Shown here piece after piece: positions 42,097 through 50,559 of a stretch of DNA of 64,000 bases. The stretch lies in assembly GCA_963742725.1 (NCBI GenBank), contig CAVUMX010000004.1, positions 682,001-746,000 on the forward strand. The letters run 5' to 3'. Position 1 is the first letter of the stretch, and each line of letters starts with the position of its first letter. The stretch is from CAVVAL01 sp963742725. Lineage in GTDB: Bacteria; Actinomycetota; Actinomycetes; Mycobacteriales; Cryptosporangiaceae. The translations under genes and the position numbers were made by a program. The notes under the pieces are model-generated. The model did no database searches, was not told where the DNA came from, and was given only the letters and a program-made list of their open reading frames with translations.

Positions 42097-43230
42097 TCAG
42101 ACGGCGTCGTGCAACGCGTCGAGCAGGTCGAGCGGACGCAGGTCGGGCTCGTCGCCGCGGATCTGGTTCATCGCGTACGAGAAGCCGACGCGGCTCCCCG
42201 GCCATGCCGCGTGCCGCGACCCGCCGGCACCGCCGTGGCCGAACGCGTCGGCGGCCGGCCCGAACAGCGCCAGCTCGGTCTGTAGCTCGAACCCGGCGCC
42301 GTACGCCATCGGGTTCTGCCACATCGGTTCGATGCCACGGCGCCGTTCGCGACGGCCCAGTTCCACGGTGGACGCGTCCAGCAGGCGTACACCGTCGAGC
42401 TCCCCGCCTCGCGCGAGAAGGGCGTAGAACCGTGCCAGGGCCCGCGCGGTGCCATGCGCGCCGACGGAGGCCAGCCCGGCGCGCCGGAACTCGGCGCTGT
42501 TCCAGAATCGGGGGGAGTCGGGAGTCAGCAGCCGCCCGCGGGTCAGGTGCGGCAGCTCGTCGGCCGTCGCCTCGGGCGCGGCCAGCACGCCAGGGCCGGC
42601 GACAGTCGTGGCGGCACGGTGATGGTGCTCGTCGGGAAGCCCGATCCAGAGGTCGAGGTCGAGCGGCTTGGCGAACTCCGCCGCGAAGTACTCGCCGACC
42701 GAACGCCCGTCGACGCGCCGGACGAGCTCGTCGACGAGCCAGCCGTAGGTGAGGGCGTGGTACATGAAGGCGGCCCGCGGGTCGCTCGCCTGTGCCTGCG
42801 CGGCGAGCAGTCCCGCCATCGTCACCTGGTCGAGCATGTCCTCGTCGGTGAAGTGTTCCCGCACGCCCGGCAGCCGGGCCTGGTGCGACAGCACGTCGGT
42901 GACCGTGACGGCCTGCTTGCCCGCCGCGCCGAACTCCGGCCAGTAGTGCGCCAGCGGTGCGTCGAGATCGACGACACCCCGCTCGACCAGGTGGAGCACG
43001 CAGGCCGCCGCCAGCCCTTTCGTTCCGGAGAAGATCAGCTGCACGGTGTCGGACTCCCACCGGCGCCCGGTCGCCGGATCGGCCACGCCGCCCCACAGGT
43101 CGACGACGAGCGCGCCGTCCCGGTAGGCCGCGAACGCGGCGCCGACCTCGCCGCGATCCGTGAAGTTGCGCCGGAACGCGTAGGCGACCGCCTCGAAGCC
43201 CGATGCGGTGAAGCCGTCGATGTCCGTCAT
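42097..43230 (-). CDS. Serine beta-lactamase-fold hydrolase (class C/EstB type)
   Basis: 377 residues. FSGTKGL is the SxxK motif with the nucleophilic Ser, YHALTYGWLVDEL supplies the Tyr of the second motif, and FGHGGAGGSRHAAWPG sits at the third (HxG-like) motif. There is no signal peptide from the ATG at 43230, so it is probably a cytoplasmic esterase rather than a secreted beta-lactamase. AGAAGGCAGG precedes the ATG. It is divergent from the MBL gene over a 298-bp region. Confidence 0.85.
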   Translation of the reverse strand: MTDIDGFTASGFEAVAYAFRRNFTDRGEVGAAFAAYRDGALVVDLWGGVADPATGRRWESDTVQLIFSGTKGLAAACVLHLVERGVVDLDAPLAHYWPEFGAAGKQAVTVTDVLSHQARLPGVREHFTDEDMLDQVTMAGLLAAQAQASDPRAAFMYHALTYGWLVDELVRRVDGRSVGEYFAAEFAKPLDLDLWIGLPDEHHHRAATTVAGPGVLAAPEATADELPHLTRGRLLTPDSPRFWNSAEFRRAGLASVGAHGTARALARFYALLARGGELDGVRLLDASTVELGRRERRRGIEPMWQNPMAYGAGFELQTELALFGPAADAFGHGGAGGSRHAAWPGSRVGFSYAMNQIRGDEPDLRPLDLLDALHDAV

Positions 43231-43402
43231 CAGTCCTGCCTTCTGGAGTTGGCATGGGTGGCGTTGCCAGTCAACAGGGCTAGGTAGTGGCCATGGTCTC
43301 CCGCCTCGCCTCGCCGCGGTGCGCGTGCGGCAACGAGGCGAGCGGTCGGAGTTCGCGATATCGCCCCGAATCTGAGAACACAATTCCGAATTCCTGTCAA
43401 CT

Positions 43403-43420
43403 CCCATCTATTTAGATGGG
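43403..43420. promoter_or_regulatory. Inverted repeat in a divergent promoter region
   Basis: CCCATCT and AGATGGG flank ATTT, giving an 18-bp symmetrical site. It lies in the 298-bp AT-richer gap (43231-43528) between the serine hydrolase and the ferredoxin/MBL gene. A repressor site is plausible. Nothing else recognisable was seen in this gap. Confidence 0.35.
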
Positions 43421-43528
43421 CCGTTCCGGATGAAGTCAACGCGCTTTTGCCCTTTCGTTCGCGATAACCCGCTGGTACTTATGAATGCGCGCGGCCGGCA
43501 ACTGGTCGCGCGCAATAAGGGGGTCGCA

Positions 43529-44398
43529 ATGCAAACCAACTGGTTCGTGGACGGAAACTGCATGAACTGCGATGTGGCGCGACAGCTCGCGCCAGGGCTG
43601 ATCGGCGAGGTGGGCGGCCGCTCCGAACTGCTGCGCCAGCCCCGGGACGAGGCGGACGAGCGTGCGCTGCACGCCGCGGCGTTCGCCTGCCAGAGCCGGT
43701 CGATCCGTCACCCGGCCAAGACGCTGGACACGGCTCTCGATCCGTACCCGATGCGCCTGGCCGAGGGCGTCTACCTGTGCGGACACAACTCGTCCCACAC
43801 GGCGGGCGCCAATTCCTACCTGCTGCGACGGCCCGGCGGGAACCTGATGGTCGACACGCCGCGCTGGAGTGAGGCACTGGCGGCGCGGTACGAAGCGCTC
43901 GGCGCCGTGACCGACGTCCTGCTGACCCATCGCGACCACGCCGCGCACGGCGGCCGCTACGCCGACCGCTTCGGTGCCCGGCTGTGGATTCACGAAGGGG
44001 ATATCGACGCGGCCCCGGACGCGGACCAGGTAATGCGGGGGCTCGATCCGGTCGAGGTGGCCGACGGAGTCGTCGCGCATCCATTGCCCGGCCATACCGA
44101 AGGCAGTGTTCTCTATATCGCGGACGACCGGTACTGCTTCAGCGGCGACAGCATCTACTGGTCCAGGGCCACCGCGGATATCGAGATCGCGGAGAGCGTC
44201 ACCTGGTACTCGGTCGAGGTGCTGGCGGAGTCTCTGGCGCGGGCGTCCGGCCGGCTCCGGTTCGAATGGTTGCTGCCCGGCCACGGTGACCGCCGGCGGC
44301 TCCCGGCGGACGAGATGAGCAGGCGGCTGCGGGGGCTGGCTGATCGGACCAGGGAATTGCGGCCGCGCCCCATCGACTTCACGGCCGTCCGCTGGTGA
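43529..44398 (+). CDS. MBL-fold hydrolase with N-terminal ferredoxin-like segment
   Basis: 289 residues. The first ~60 resemble a small ferredoxin: Cys11 and Cys14 in GNCMNCDVARQLAP and Cys54 in AACQSRSI-like context, a three-Cys arrangement. The rest is a metallo-beta-lactamase fold with LLTHRDHAAHG, LPGHTEGSVLYI, FSGDSI and LLPGHGDRR. Related proteins pair an iron-sulfur segment with a hydrolase of unknown substrate. The ATG at 43529 is chosen since the ferredoxin part begins there; upstream in-frame codons look non-coding. Confidence 0.82.
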   Translation: MQTNWFVDGNCMNCDVARQLAPGLIGEVGGRSELLRQPRDEADERALHAAAFACQSRSIRHPAKTLDTALDPYPMRLAEGVYLCGHNSSHTAGANSYLLRRPGGNLMVDTPRWSEALAARYEALGAVTDVLLTHRDHAAHGGRYADRFGARLWIHEGDIDAAPDADQVMRGLDPVEVADGVVAHPLPGHTEGSVLYIADDRYCFSGDSIYWSRATADIEIAESVTWYSVEVLAESLARASGRLRFEWLLPGHGDRRRLPADEMSRRLRGLADRTRELRPRPIDFTAVRW

Positions 44399-44406
44399 AC
44401 GCGTGC

Positions 44407-44438
44407 GCGCCGCGACCGCTTGACGGCGGTCGCGGCGC
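44407..44438. terminator. Bidirectional hairpin terminator
   Basis: GCGCCGCGACCGC and GCGGTCGCGGCGC form a 13-bp perfect stem with a 6-nt loop between two convergent genes. Confidence 0.85.
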
Positions 44439-44444
44439 ACGGCG

Positions 44445-45491
44445 CTAGTTGACGGTCGGCGGCCCGCCCACGGTCGGTGCGGTGGTCGGCAGCGGCGGCA
44501 CCGCCGGCGGGTCGTCGCGCCGGTCGAACGCGAGAAGCACCTGGTAGGCGCTCAGCCGCGGTGTCGGCGTGCCGAGGATGACGTACTCGGACGCCAGCAG
44601 CGCGCCGGTGGCCGGGTCGAAGATCAGCACGGAACGCCCGTCCCGTTCGTCGCCGGTGATGGCGACGCCCTCGCGGCCGGCGCGGTCGGTGACCTCACCG
44701 CGCCACCGGAAGCCCTTCTCGTCCGCGAGGATGTCGAGGACCATGGCCCGGTTCGCCCGGGAGAGCGGGTAGCGGGTGTACGCCGTGGCGACCGCCTTCG
44801 CGACGGCCCCGGTGCCCAGGCCCGCGTTCAGACGCCGGGCGAGCGCCGCGCGGTCGGTCGGCACGGCCCCCACCTCGTCGATCGGCATCAGCGACGGCGT
44901 CTTGTCCGGCGGCGGCATGTCGCCGTAGTGGTCACGCGACGCCTCGTCCGGGAACTCGTACGGGAGCATCGTCGTGCGCTGCACGCCGGGACGGTCCGCT
45001 GCCTGCCACCGCTCGTCCTCGTGCGTGTAGCCGAGCGAGTACTTGCCGTTCTCGCTGCTCATCGTGGGGTCGCCCCACGTCCTGCTCTTGACGTAGGAGT
45101 ACCGGCCGGTGCGCGCGTCGTACGGCGCCTCGCCGATCCGCTTCGCCAGCGCGCGCAGCTCCGCGCTCGCCGAGGGCGGGTTCGTGGTGATCGTGAACGC
45201 GACCGGGGTGACGACGAGGCTCGTGTCGCCGGTGCGCGGACCGGCCACGACGGGCGGCTTCGTCGTGGAGCGCGGAACCTCGTCACCCGGCACGAGCACG
45301 ACGGCGGCGGCCACCGCGGCTGTCGCGGCCAGCGCGACGCCGATGGCGCGACCCGGTGTGAACCGGCGCGCGCTGGTCGCCCCGGCGCGCCCGATCAGGA
45401 CCGTCGCGGGCAGGACAGGCTCGGGCGTCGGCATCCCGCGCGCGGGGTCGGCCGGGCCGAGGAGGGCTCGTGTGGAGTCGGTGCTGAGCAT
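44445..45491 (-). CDS. CU044_5270-type membrane protein
   Basis: 348 residues with one membrane segment (AIGVALAATAAVAAAVVLV) and a long extracellular domain (AELRALAKRIGEAPYDARTG, YSYVKSRTWG, VLIFDPATGALLASEYVIL). This build matches the actinobacterial CU044_5270 family, found encoded directly after an ECF sigma gene, and suggests a cell-surface sensor or anti-sigma partner. It begins 11 bases after the sigma stop. The molecular function is not established. Confidence 0.8.
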   Translation of the reverse strand: MLSTDSTRALLGPADPARGMPTPEPVLPATVLIGRAGATSARRFTPGRAIGVALAATAAVAAAVVLVPGDEVPRSTTKPPVVAGPRTGDTSLVVTPVAFTITTNPPSASAELRALAKRIGEAPYDARTGRYSYVKSRTWGDPTMSSENGKYSLGYTHEDERWQAADRPGVQRTTMLPYEFPDEASRDHYGDMPPPDKTPSLMPIDEVGAVPTDRAALARRLNAGLGTGAVAKAVATAYTRYPLSRANRAMVLDILADEKGFRWRGEVTDRAGREGVAITGDERDGRSVLIFDPATGALLASEYVILGTPTPRLSAYQVLLAFDRRDDPPAVPPLPTTAPTVGGPPTVN

Positions 45492-45502
45492 GCGGGGTCC
45501 TC

Positions 45503-46048
45503 TCACGACGGGGTCACCGCCGGGCTGGGGATGCGGGCGGCCGGCGCGGGCTTCGTCATCGCCGCGAGCAGGCGGCGCCGTGCCCGGTGAAGGCGGACCG
45601 CGGCGGCGGCCCGGGTGCAGCCCAGGACGGTCGCGGCATCGGCGAGCGACAGGTCCTCCCAGCCGATGAGGCGCAGGATCTCCTGGTCCGTGTCCGGGAG
45701 GGCGGCCAGAGCGCCCCGGACGGCCGCCAGCTCGGCGGCGGCGCCTTCCACCCGGTCCTGGTCGTTGCCCTCGTCGTAGTTGAGCAGCGGCACGTGGTGG
45801 GGCCGGCCGCGGTCGGCGCGACGGCGGTTCGCGAGCAGGCGCCGGGCCACCCCGTACAGCCACGGAAGGCTGTTGTCCGGAACCGCTGTTCGTCGGCGCC
45901 AGGCCACCACGAACACCTCCTGGGCGAGTTCGACGGAGGCGTCGGTGTCGCCGAGGCGGCGCTGGCCGTACCTCACGATCGGCGTGTAGTGCGCGGCGTA
46001 GGTGGCGGTGAACCAGTCCTCGCCGCGGCGGGATGGCGGGGGGCCCAT
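45503..46048 (-). CDS. ECF-family sigma factor
   Basis: 181 residues. Region 2 reads YAAHYTPIVRYGQRRLG, ASVELAQEVFVVAWRR and WLYGVARRLLANRRR; region 4 reads LPDTDQEILRLIGWEDLS and CTRAAAAVRLHRARRRL. GGAGACCGT precedes the ATG. The downstream membrane protein is its likely partner. Confidence 0.88.
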   Translation of the reverse strand: MGPPPSRRGEDWFTATYAAHYTPIVRYGQRRLGDTDASVELAQEVFVVAWRRRTAVPDNSLPWLYGVARRLLANRRRADRGRPHHVPLLNYDEGNDQDRVEGAAAELAAVRGALAALPDTDQEILRLIGWEDLSLADAATVLGCTRAAAAVRLHRARRRLLAAMTKPAPAARIPSPAVTPS

Positions 46049-46106
46049 ACGGTCTCCAGACAGTCGGCAGCAGTCACCCAGGTATCTGTCAGCCGACGAC
46101 GGATGA

Positions 46107-46427
46107 TTACCGGTAGGCGGCTTCGATCATCTCCACGATCTTGCGCTTCGGCTGCACGCCGACGACCGACCGCACCGGTTCGCCGTCCCGGAACACCATG
46201 AGCGTGGGGGCGGCGAGGATGCCGTAGTCGCGGGCGGTGTTCGGGTTGGCGTCGGTGTCGAGGGTGACGATCCGGACCCGGTCGCCGAGTTCGGCCGCGA
46301 TCTCGGTCAGCATCGGCTTGATCTTGCGGCACGGCGCGCACCACTCGGCCCAGAACTCGACCAGGACGGGACGGTCGCTGAGCAGCACTTCGTCGGTCCA
46401 GGTGGCGTCGGTGACGGGGGTGGGCAT
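46107..46427 (-). CDS. Thioredoxin
   Basis: 106 residues, the normal length. FWAEWCAPCRKIKP holds the redox pair Cys30 and Cys33 and GILAAPTLMVFRDGEPV the cis-proline. It reduces protein disulfides in the cytoplasm. Two adjacent ATGs lie at 46430 and 46427; the second sits 5 nt from GAGGAG and is preferred. It overlaps the stop of the MerR gene by three bases, so both are one transcription unit. Confidence 0.93.
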   Translation of the reverse strand: MPTPVTDATWTDEVLLSDRPVLVEFWAEWCAPCRKIKPMLTEIAAELGDRVRIVTLDTDANPNTARDYGILAAPTLMVFRDGEPVRSVVGVQPKRKIVEMIEAAYR

Positions 46428-46807
46428 CATCGCTCCTCGTGGCTGAGTCCGCAGCGCGGCGCGCTGGTCCGGGCCAGCGCCTCGGTGAGTTGGGTACGGA
46501 TGTCGTGCAGGCGGGCCAGGTAGCCGTCGACCTCGGCGAGCTTGCGCCGGTACACGGCGACCGAGTCGGGGCACGCGTCGCCGGTGTCGTGCCCGGCGCG
46601 GAGGCATTCGACGAACGGGCGGGTCTCCTCCAGCGTGAACCCGATCGCGAGCAGCGACCGGATCTCGGCGACGAGCCGCACATCGTCCGGGGCGTAGTCC
46701 CGGTAGCCCTGCGCGTCGCGGCGCGCGTGGAGGAGGCCCTGCGCCTCGTAGTGCCGGAGCGCCCGCGTGCTCACGCCCACCTGTCCTGCCAGCTCACCGA
46801 TCCGCAT
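46427..46807 (-). CDS. MerR-family regulator
   Basis: 126 residues. MRIGELAGQVGVSTRALRHY is the MerR winged helix. A coiled-coil C-terminal region contains VECLRAGHDTGDACPDS and a final Cys in APRCGL, so Cys-based redox or metal sensing is possible. The start at 46807 is chosen because a perfect palindrome at 46825-46840 covers the alternative upstream ATG. It probably activates itself and the thioredoxin gene. Confidence 0.87.
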   Translation of the reverse strand: MRIGELAGQVGVSTRALRHYEAQGLLHARRDAQGYRDYAPDDVRLVAEIRSLLAIGFTLEETRPFVECLRAGHDTGDACPDSVAVYRRKLAEVDGYLARLHDIRTQLTEALARTSAPRCGLSHEER

Positions 46808-46824
46808 GGGTCTGACGGTAGACA

Positions 46825-46840
46825 TTGACGCTGGCGTCAA
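46825..46840 (-). promoter_or_regulatory. MerR operator/promoter
   Basis: TTGACGCTGGCGTCAA is a perfect 16-bp palindrome whose ends read as a -35 hexamer (TTGACG) on the minus strand, 18 nt from the MerR start. MerR regulators bind such palindromes within their promoters. Confidence 0.65.
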
Positions 46841-46846
46841 GGCAAG

Positions 46847-47542
46847 TCAGTTGGTGATCTCCTCGGCGTCCGCGAACGTCATCCGCAGCGTCCGGATGGC
46901 GCTCGTGAACACCGCGACCTTGGGCAGCCCCAGATCCCGGAGCATCGTGGCGACCGGATGCTGGCCCAACCGGATCAGGGCGCCGGCCGGCCGGGAGCGC
47001 ACGCCCTCGGGGCGCATCGTCCACGGGGTGCGGCGGAGGACCCCGTCCCGGTAGGAGTAGGCGTCGAACGAGGTGTCGGCGCTCCCGGCGGGCACGGGGA
47101 TCCCCGGCTTGATCAGCAGGCCGACGACGAGCTGCCCGTCCTGGCGGACCACGCAGTGCCGGTACCGCCCGGACAGCCGGAGGTCGATCTCGGCCATCTC
47201 CTTGGGGAATCCCCAGATCGACCGGCCGGCGTCGAGCGTGAACGACTGGTCCACCGGCAGCCAGTGGATGTACGCCCCGACCCCGCGACCGCCGTCATGA
47301 CGCCGGACGAGGAACGACACCGCGAACTCGTGGTAGCGCCCGAGGTCGCCGTCCACGTAGCTGACGAACGCGAGCGAGCAGATCGCCCTGCCCCGGACGG
47401 GTTCGGCAACCTCAAGACCTGTCTCCGCGACGACCGACCGGGCGGCCGCCGCGGGCACGACGAACATCGCCGAGCACGCGGTCGCGTCCCGGATCTGGAC
47501 CGGCGTCGTGACCCGCTGCCCCTGCACGAGGTGGTCGGCCAT
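46847..47542 (-). CDS. Acetoacetate decarboxylase family protein
   Basis: 231 residues. WGFPKEMAEIDLRLSG carries the lysine that forms the Schiff base in acetoacetate decarboxylase, and HEFAVSFLVRRHDGG with YIHWLPVDQSFTLDAGR match the beta-barrel core. Many actinobacterial members act on other beta-keto or polyketide-like acids. The ATG at 47542 is preferred because a TTG at 47578 would overlap the operator-like site. It is divergent from the P450 gene. Confidence 0.83.
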   Translation of the reverse strand: MADHLVQGQRVTTPVQIRDATACSAMFVVPAAAARSVVAETGLEVAEPVRGRAICSLAFVSYVDGDLGRYHEFAVSFLVRRHDGGRGVGAYIHWLPVDQSFTLDAGRSIWGFPKEMAEIDLRLSGRYRHCVVRQDGQLVVGLLIKPGIPVPAGSADTSFDAYSYRDGVLRRTPWTMRPEGVRSRPAGALIRLGQHPVATMLRDLGLPKVAVFTSAIRTLRMTFADAEEITN

Positions 47543-47561
47543 GTCCCGATTAGACCAGTCA

Positions 47562-47579
47562 ACCAAGCGTTTGCTCAAG
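47562..47579. promoter_or_regulatory. TetR-like operator between the decarboxylase-like and P450 genes
   Basis: ACCAAGCGTTTGCTCAAG resembles the ACCAAGCGNTTGCTTGGT sites of TetR repressors, with an intact left half and a partly degenerate right half. It lies between divergent starts. No TetR gene is nearby, so the regulator would act from elsewhere. Confidence 0.35.
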
Positions 47580-47635
47580 TGCGCCGGAAGCCCTACCGTG
47601 GGTTGGTTCCCGACAGCTGACCACGGGAGGCACCG

Positions 47636-48817
47636 ATGACCGCCGAACTCCGTCAGGCGTCACGCATCGACCTGCTCGCCGGAGACCTGTACACAGGGGA
47701 TCCCAGTCCCGTGTACGCGTGGCTGCGGGCCAACGCCCCCGTCTACTACGACGACCAGAACGGGCTGTGGGGCGTCTCGCGGCACGCCGACATCTGCGCG
47801 GTCGAGCGGGATCCGCAGCTGTGGACCAGCACCGGGGGCTTCCGACCGCAGATTCCCTCCGACAAGTCCATGATCGCCCGGGACGACCCGGAGCACGCGC
47901 GCCAGCGCCGCCTCGTGTACCAGCGGTTCACCCCGCGAGGCATCGCGGACTACGAAGCGAAGATCCGGTCGATCGTCGTCGAGCTGATCGACGCGGCGGT
48001 CGAGGCGGGCACCGTCGACGCCGTCGAGGCCATGGCCGCACCGCTGCCCGGCCGGGTCATCGGCTGGATGCTCGGCTTCCCCGACGAGCGGTGGCCGGAC
48101 CTCGTCCGCTGGTCGACGACCACGATGCCGGCCGGCGGCGGCCTGCGGTACGTGACGGACGAAGCCGTCGGCGCCGCCGGCGAGTGCGCGGTGGCGGTGC
48201 TCGACCTGGCCGCCGAGCGGCGCCGGAACCCGCGGCACGACCTCCTCTCGCTCTGGACGCGAAGCGACGATCCGGCCTACGACGACGAGATGCTGGTCTC
48301 CGAGGCCCTGATGCTCCTCGACGGCGGCGCCGAGACGACCCGGACGGTCATCGCCGACACCATCGGCGCGCTCATCCAGCACCCCGACCAGTGGGCGCTG
48401 CTGCGCTCGTCGCCGGACCTGCTCCCGGACGCGGTGGAGGAGTTCATCCGCTGGAGCACGCCGATCCTCAACATGTGCCGCGCGGCCACCCGGGACACGG
48501 TGCTCGGCGGGCAGGAGATCTCCGCCGGCCAGCAGGTGCTGCTGATGTACGGCTCCGCCAACCGCGACGAGACGGTCTTCGAGGATCCGGAGGTGTTCGA
48601 CGTGCGCCGCAAGCCCGGCCGGCACATCGCGTTCGGGCTGGGCACCCACTTCTGCCTGGGCGCCGCGCTGGCCCGGCTCGAACTGCGCGTCTTCTTCGAG
48701 GAGTACCTGCGCCGGGTCGGCACCGCGGAGTGGGCGGACGATCACGGGCCGAGGCGGGTGCCCAACGCGTTCGTGCCGGCAGTCTCGTCCTTCCCTGTCA
48801 CGATGGCGGGTCGGTAG
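47636..48817 (+). CDS. Cytochrome P450
   Basis: 393 residues, standard bacterial class I length with no membrane anchor. The I-helix GGAETTR gives the oxygen-activating acid/Thr pair, EEFIRWSTP the ExxR motif, and FGLGTHFCLGAALAR the heme loop with Cys340. GGGAGG precedes the ATG. No ferredoxin gene adjoins. The neighbouring SARP regulator and decarboxylase-like gene suggest a small metabolite-tailoring locus; the substrate is unknown. Confidence 0.92.
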   Translation: MTAELRQASRIDLLAGDLYTGDPSPVYAWLRANAPVYYDDQNGLWGVSRHADICAVERDPQLWTSTGGFRPQIPSDKSMIARDDPEHARQRRLVYQRFTPRGIADYEAKIRSIVVELIDAAVEAGTVDAVEAMAAPLPGRVIGWMLGFPDERWPDLVRWSTTTMPAGGGLRYVTDEAVGAAGECAVAVLDLAAERRRNPRHDLLSLWTRSDDPAYDDEMLVSEALMLLDGGAETTRTVIADTIGALIQHPDQWALLRSSPDLLPDAVEEFIRWSTPILNMCRAATRDTVLGGQEISAGQQVLLMYGSANRDETVFEDPEVFDVRRKPGRHIAFGLGTHFCLGAALARLELRVFFEEYLRRVGTAEWADDHGPRRVPNAFVPAVSSFPVTMAGR

Positions 48818-48821
48818 ACGG

Positions 48822-49640
48822 TCACGGCCACCATCCGTGCGAGGGCTCGCCGCCCGGTCCGGACCACCGCGGCCGCAGGTTCAGATCCGGATGCTGCGAG
48901 AGGATCGCGCCCCGCAACCAGCGCGACGCGGCGGACGGTTCGATCCGCAGTTCCTGGGCCAGCGTGGTGCGCAGCCGCTCGTAGACGGCGAGCGATTCCG
49001 CCTGCCGTCCGCAGCGGCAGAGCGCGATCATCAGCTGGCCGCAGAGCCGCTCGTCCAGCGGATGCTCGCGCACCAGCGCCTCCAGCTCGTGGACGAGCGC
49101 GACGTGCCGGCTCAGCGCCAGGTCGGCGTCGATCCGCATGACCGTGGCCGAAAGGCGCAGTCCTTCCAGCCGGGCGATGTCGTCCTGGGCGGCGTCGACG
49201 AGCGCCACGTCGGCGAGTGCACGTCCGCGCCACAGGGCGAGCGCCGCCGTCAGGACGCGCGCGGCCGCCTCGGTTTCGCGGCCTTCCAGTGCCGCCCGGC
49301 CCTCGGCCACCATCCGGACGAACCGCGCGGCGTCGAGCTGCTCGGGGTCGATGTGCAGCAGGTATCCCGGCGCCCGGCGGATCAGCACCTCCGCGTGGGA
49401 CCAGGGGGCGCGGTCCGGTTCGAGGACGCGACGGAGCCGCGAGATGTGCCCCTGCACCACGGCGCCCGCCGAGCGGGGCGGGCGGCGCGCCCATAGCCAG
49501 TCGATCAGCTGGTCCAGTGAGACAACGTCGTTCGCACTGGTCAACAACGCACAGAGAATGGCGCGTCGCTTGGGCCCGTCCAGCGGAACGGGTCCTGTTT
49601 CTGCATCGACCTCCAGTGGCCCGAGGATGCTGAACCTCAT
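48822..49640 (-). CDS. SARP-family transcriptional activator
   Basis: 272 residues, the size of small SARPs. MRFSILGPLEVDAETGPVPL and VVQGHISRLRRVLEPDRAPW form the OmpR-like DNA-binding domain; the BTAD helices follow, including HPLDERLCGQLMIALCRCG and LRTTLAQELRIEPSAA. SARPs bind 11-bp-spaced direct repeats and activate antibiotic genes. Such repeats are at 49742-49770, just upstream of its own start and on the promoter side of the divergent membrane-protein gene. The P450 gene converges on it with a 4-bp gap. Confidence 0.9.
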   Translation of the reverse strand: MRFSILGPLEVDAETGPVPLDGPKRRAILCALLTSANDVVSLDQLIDWLWARRPPRSAGAVVQGHISRLRRVLEPDRAPWSHAEVLIRRAPGYLLHIDPEQLDAARFVRMVAEGRAALEGRETEAAARVLTAALALWRGRALADVALVDAAQDDIARLEGLRLSATVMRIDADLALSRHVALVHELEALVREHPLDERLCGQLMIALCRCGRQAESLAVYERLRTTLAQELRIEPSAASRWLRGAILSQHPDLNLRPRWSGPGGEPSHGWWP

Positions 49641-49741
49641 CCGGTGTCCCCGTCCGGTATTGCCCCTCTTGGTGAATTGTCCCGCAGTACGGTCGTCGCG
49701 GGCAGTGATCGATAACCCTTGGGGGTCTCCGCGAAGGCCGC

Positions 49742-49770
49742 TCGCAAGTCTTTCGCAAGCCTGGCGCACG
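49742..49770 (+). promoter_or_regulatory. SARP-type direct heptamer repeats
   Basis: TCGCAAG at 49742-49748, TCGCAAG at 49753-49759 and GCGCACG at 49764-49770 start exactly 11 bp apart, as SARP targets do. An AT-rich stretch with TATACG and GAAATA follows within the distance expected for a -10 box of the gene at 49849. Confidence 0.65.
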
Positions 49771-49848
49771 TATACGGACGAAATAGGAGAAAAACACTAC
49801 AAGGGGTAACCGTGATGCTTCGGGCAGTTCACCTCCTAAGGAGGCGCC

Positions 49849-50532
49849 ATGACGAACGTGCCCGGCACCGTCGCTGTCTTCCGTCCAGGGTGGGACGGCC
49901 GCCCGCCCCCAGGTCCGCTACCGAGACCCCGGCAACTCGCGGCGGCGGTCCTCCGCTTCTACCGCGCGCCCGTCTCGTGGCTGGCGCTGGCCGTGACGTC
50001 GCTGCTGCTCTGCTACGGCGGCGGGGCCCTGATGTTCTGGTTCCACGCGATCGCGCTCGGCGAGGGCGGGCCGAACATCAGCTGGCACGCCCACTGGCTG
50101 CTCGACTCGACGTTCGGGTTTCTCTTCCTCACCCCGGTGGTGTTCCTGGCGCTGCCGCTGGCGGCATGGGTGGCCCAGTGGCTCGCCGGCCCGGGCAAGC
50201 AGCCGCTGGCCTGGGCGTACATCGGTACGGTCGCCGGGGTGTTCTCGCTGGCCACGGTGCCAGGACCGATAGCGCACGACACGTTCGTGGGCCGGGGCAC
50301 CTGGCTGGCCAACCAGGTGACGCACGCGATCGGCGACCCGTCGGCACCGCTCCTGCCCCGCCACGAGTACCCGCTCATCGCCGACCTCACCCAGCAGCTC
50401 GGCGCCGCCGTCCCGATCTACCTGGCGTTGACCGCGCTGTCCCTGCTCCTGGTGCGGTGGTTCGTCGCGGGTCGCGCGGTGGCGGCCCTGCGGCGGTCGA
50501 GCGACGCCGTCGGACGCGGCGGCATCCGGTAG
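49849..50532 (+). CDS. Integral membrane protein of unknown function
   Basis: 227 residues with about five membrane spans (SWLALAVTSLLLCYGGGALM, LLDSTFGFLFLTPVVFLAL, AYIGTVAGVFSLATVPGPIA, YLALTALSLLLV). Loops hold WFHAIALGEGGPNISWHAHW and several further His, but no known catalytic motif. AAGGAGG lies 6 nt before the ATG, one of the strongest ribosome sites here. The SARP-like repeats upstream suggest activation by the divergent SARP. Confidence 0.75.
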   Translation: MTNVPGTVAVFRPGWDGRPPPGPLPRPRQLAAAVLRFYRAPVSWLALAVTSLLLCYGGGALMFWFHAIALGEGGPNISWHAHWLLDSTFGFLFLTPVVFLALPLAAWVAQWLAGPGKQPLAWAYIGTVAGVFSLATVPGPIAHDTFVGRGTWLANQVTHAIGDPSAPLLPRHEYPLIADLTQQLGAAVPIYLALTALSLLLVRWFVAGRAVAALRRSSDAVGRGGIR

Positions 50533-50559
50533 CACGTCGACCGCCGACGACACCGGCGG

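Noticed and set aside
47636..49640. Antibiotic biosynthetic gene cluster around the P450 and SARP
   Set aside because: No polyketide synthase, NRPS, terpene cyclase or RiPP precursor was seen within the window.
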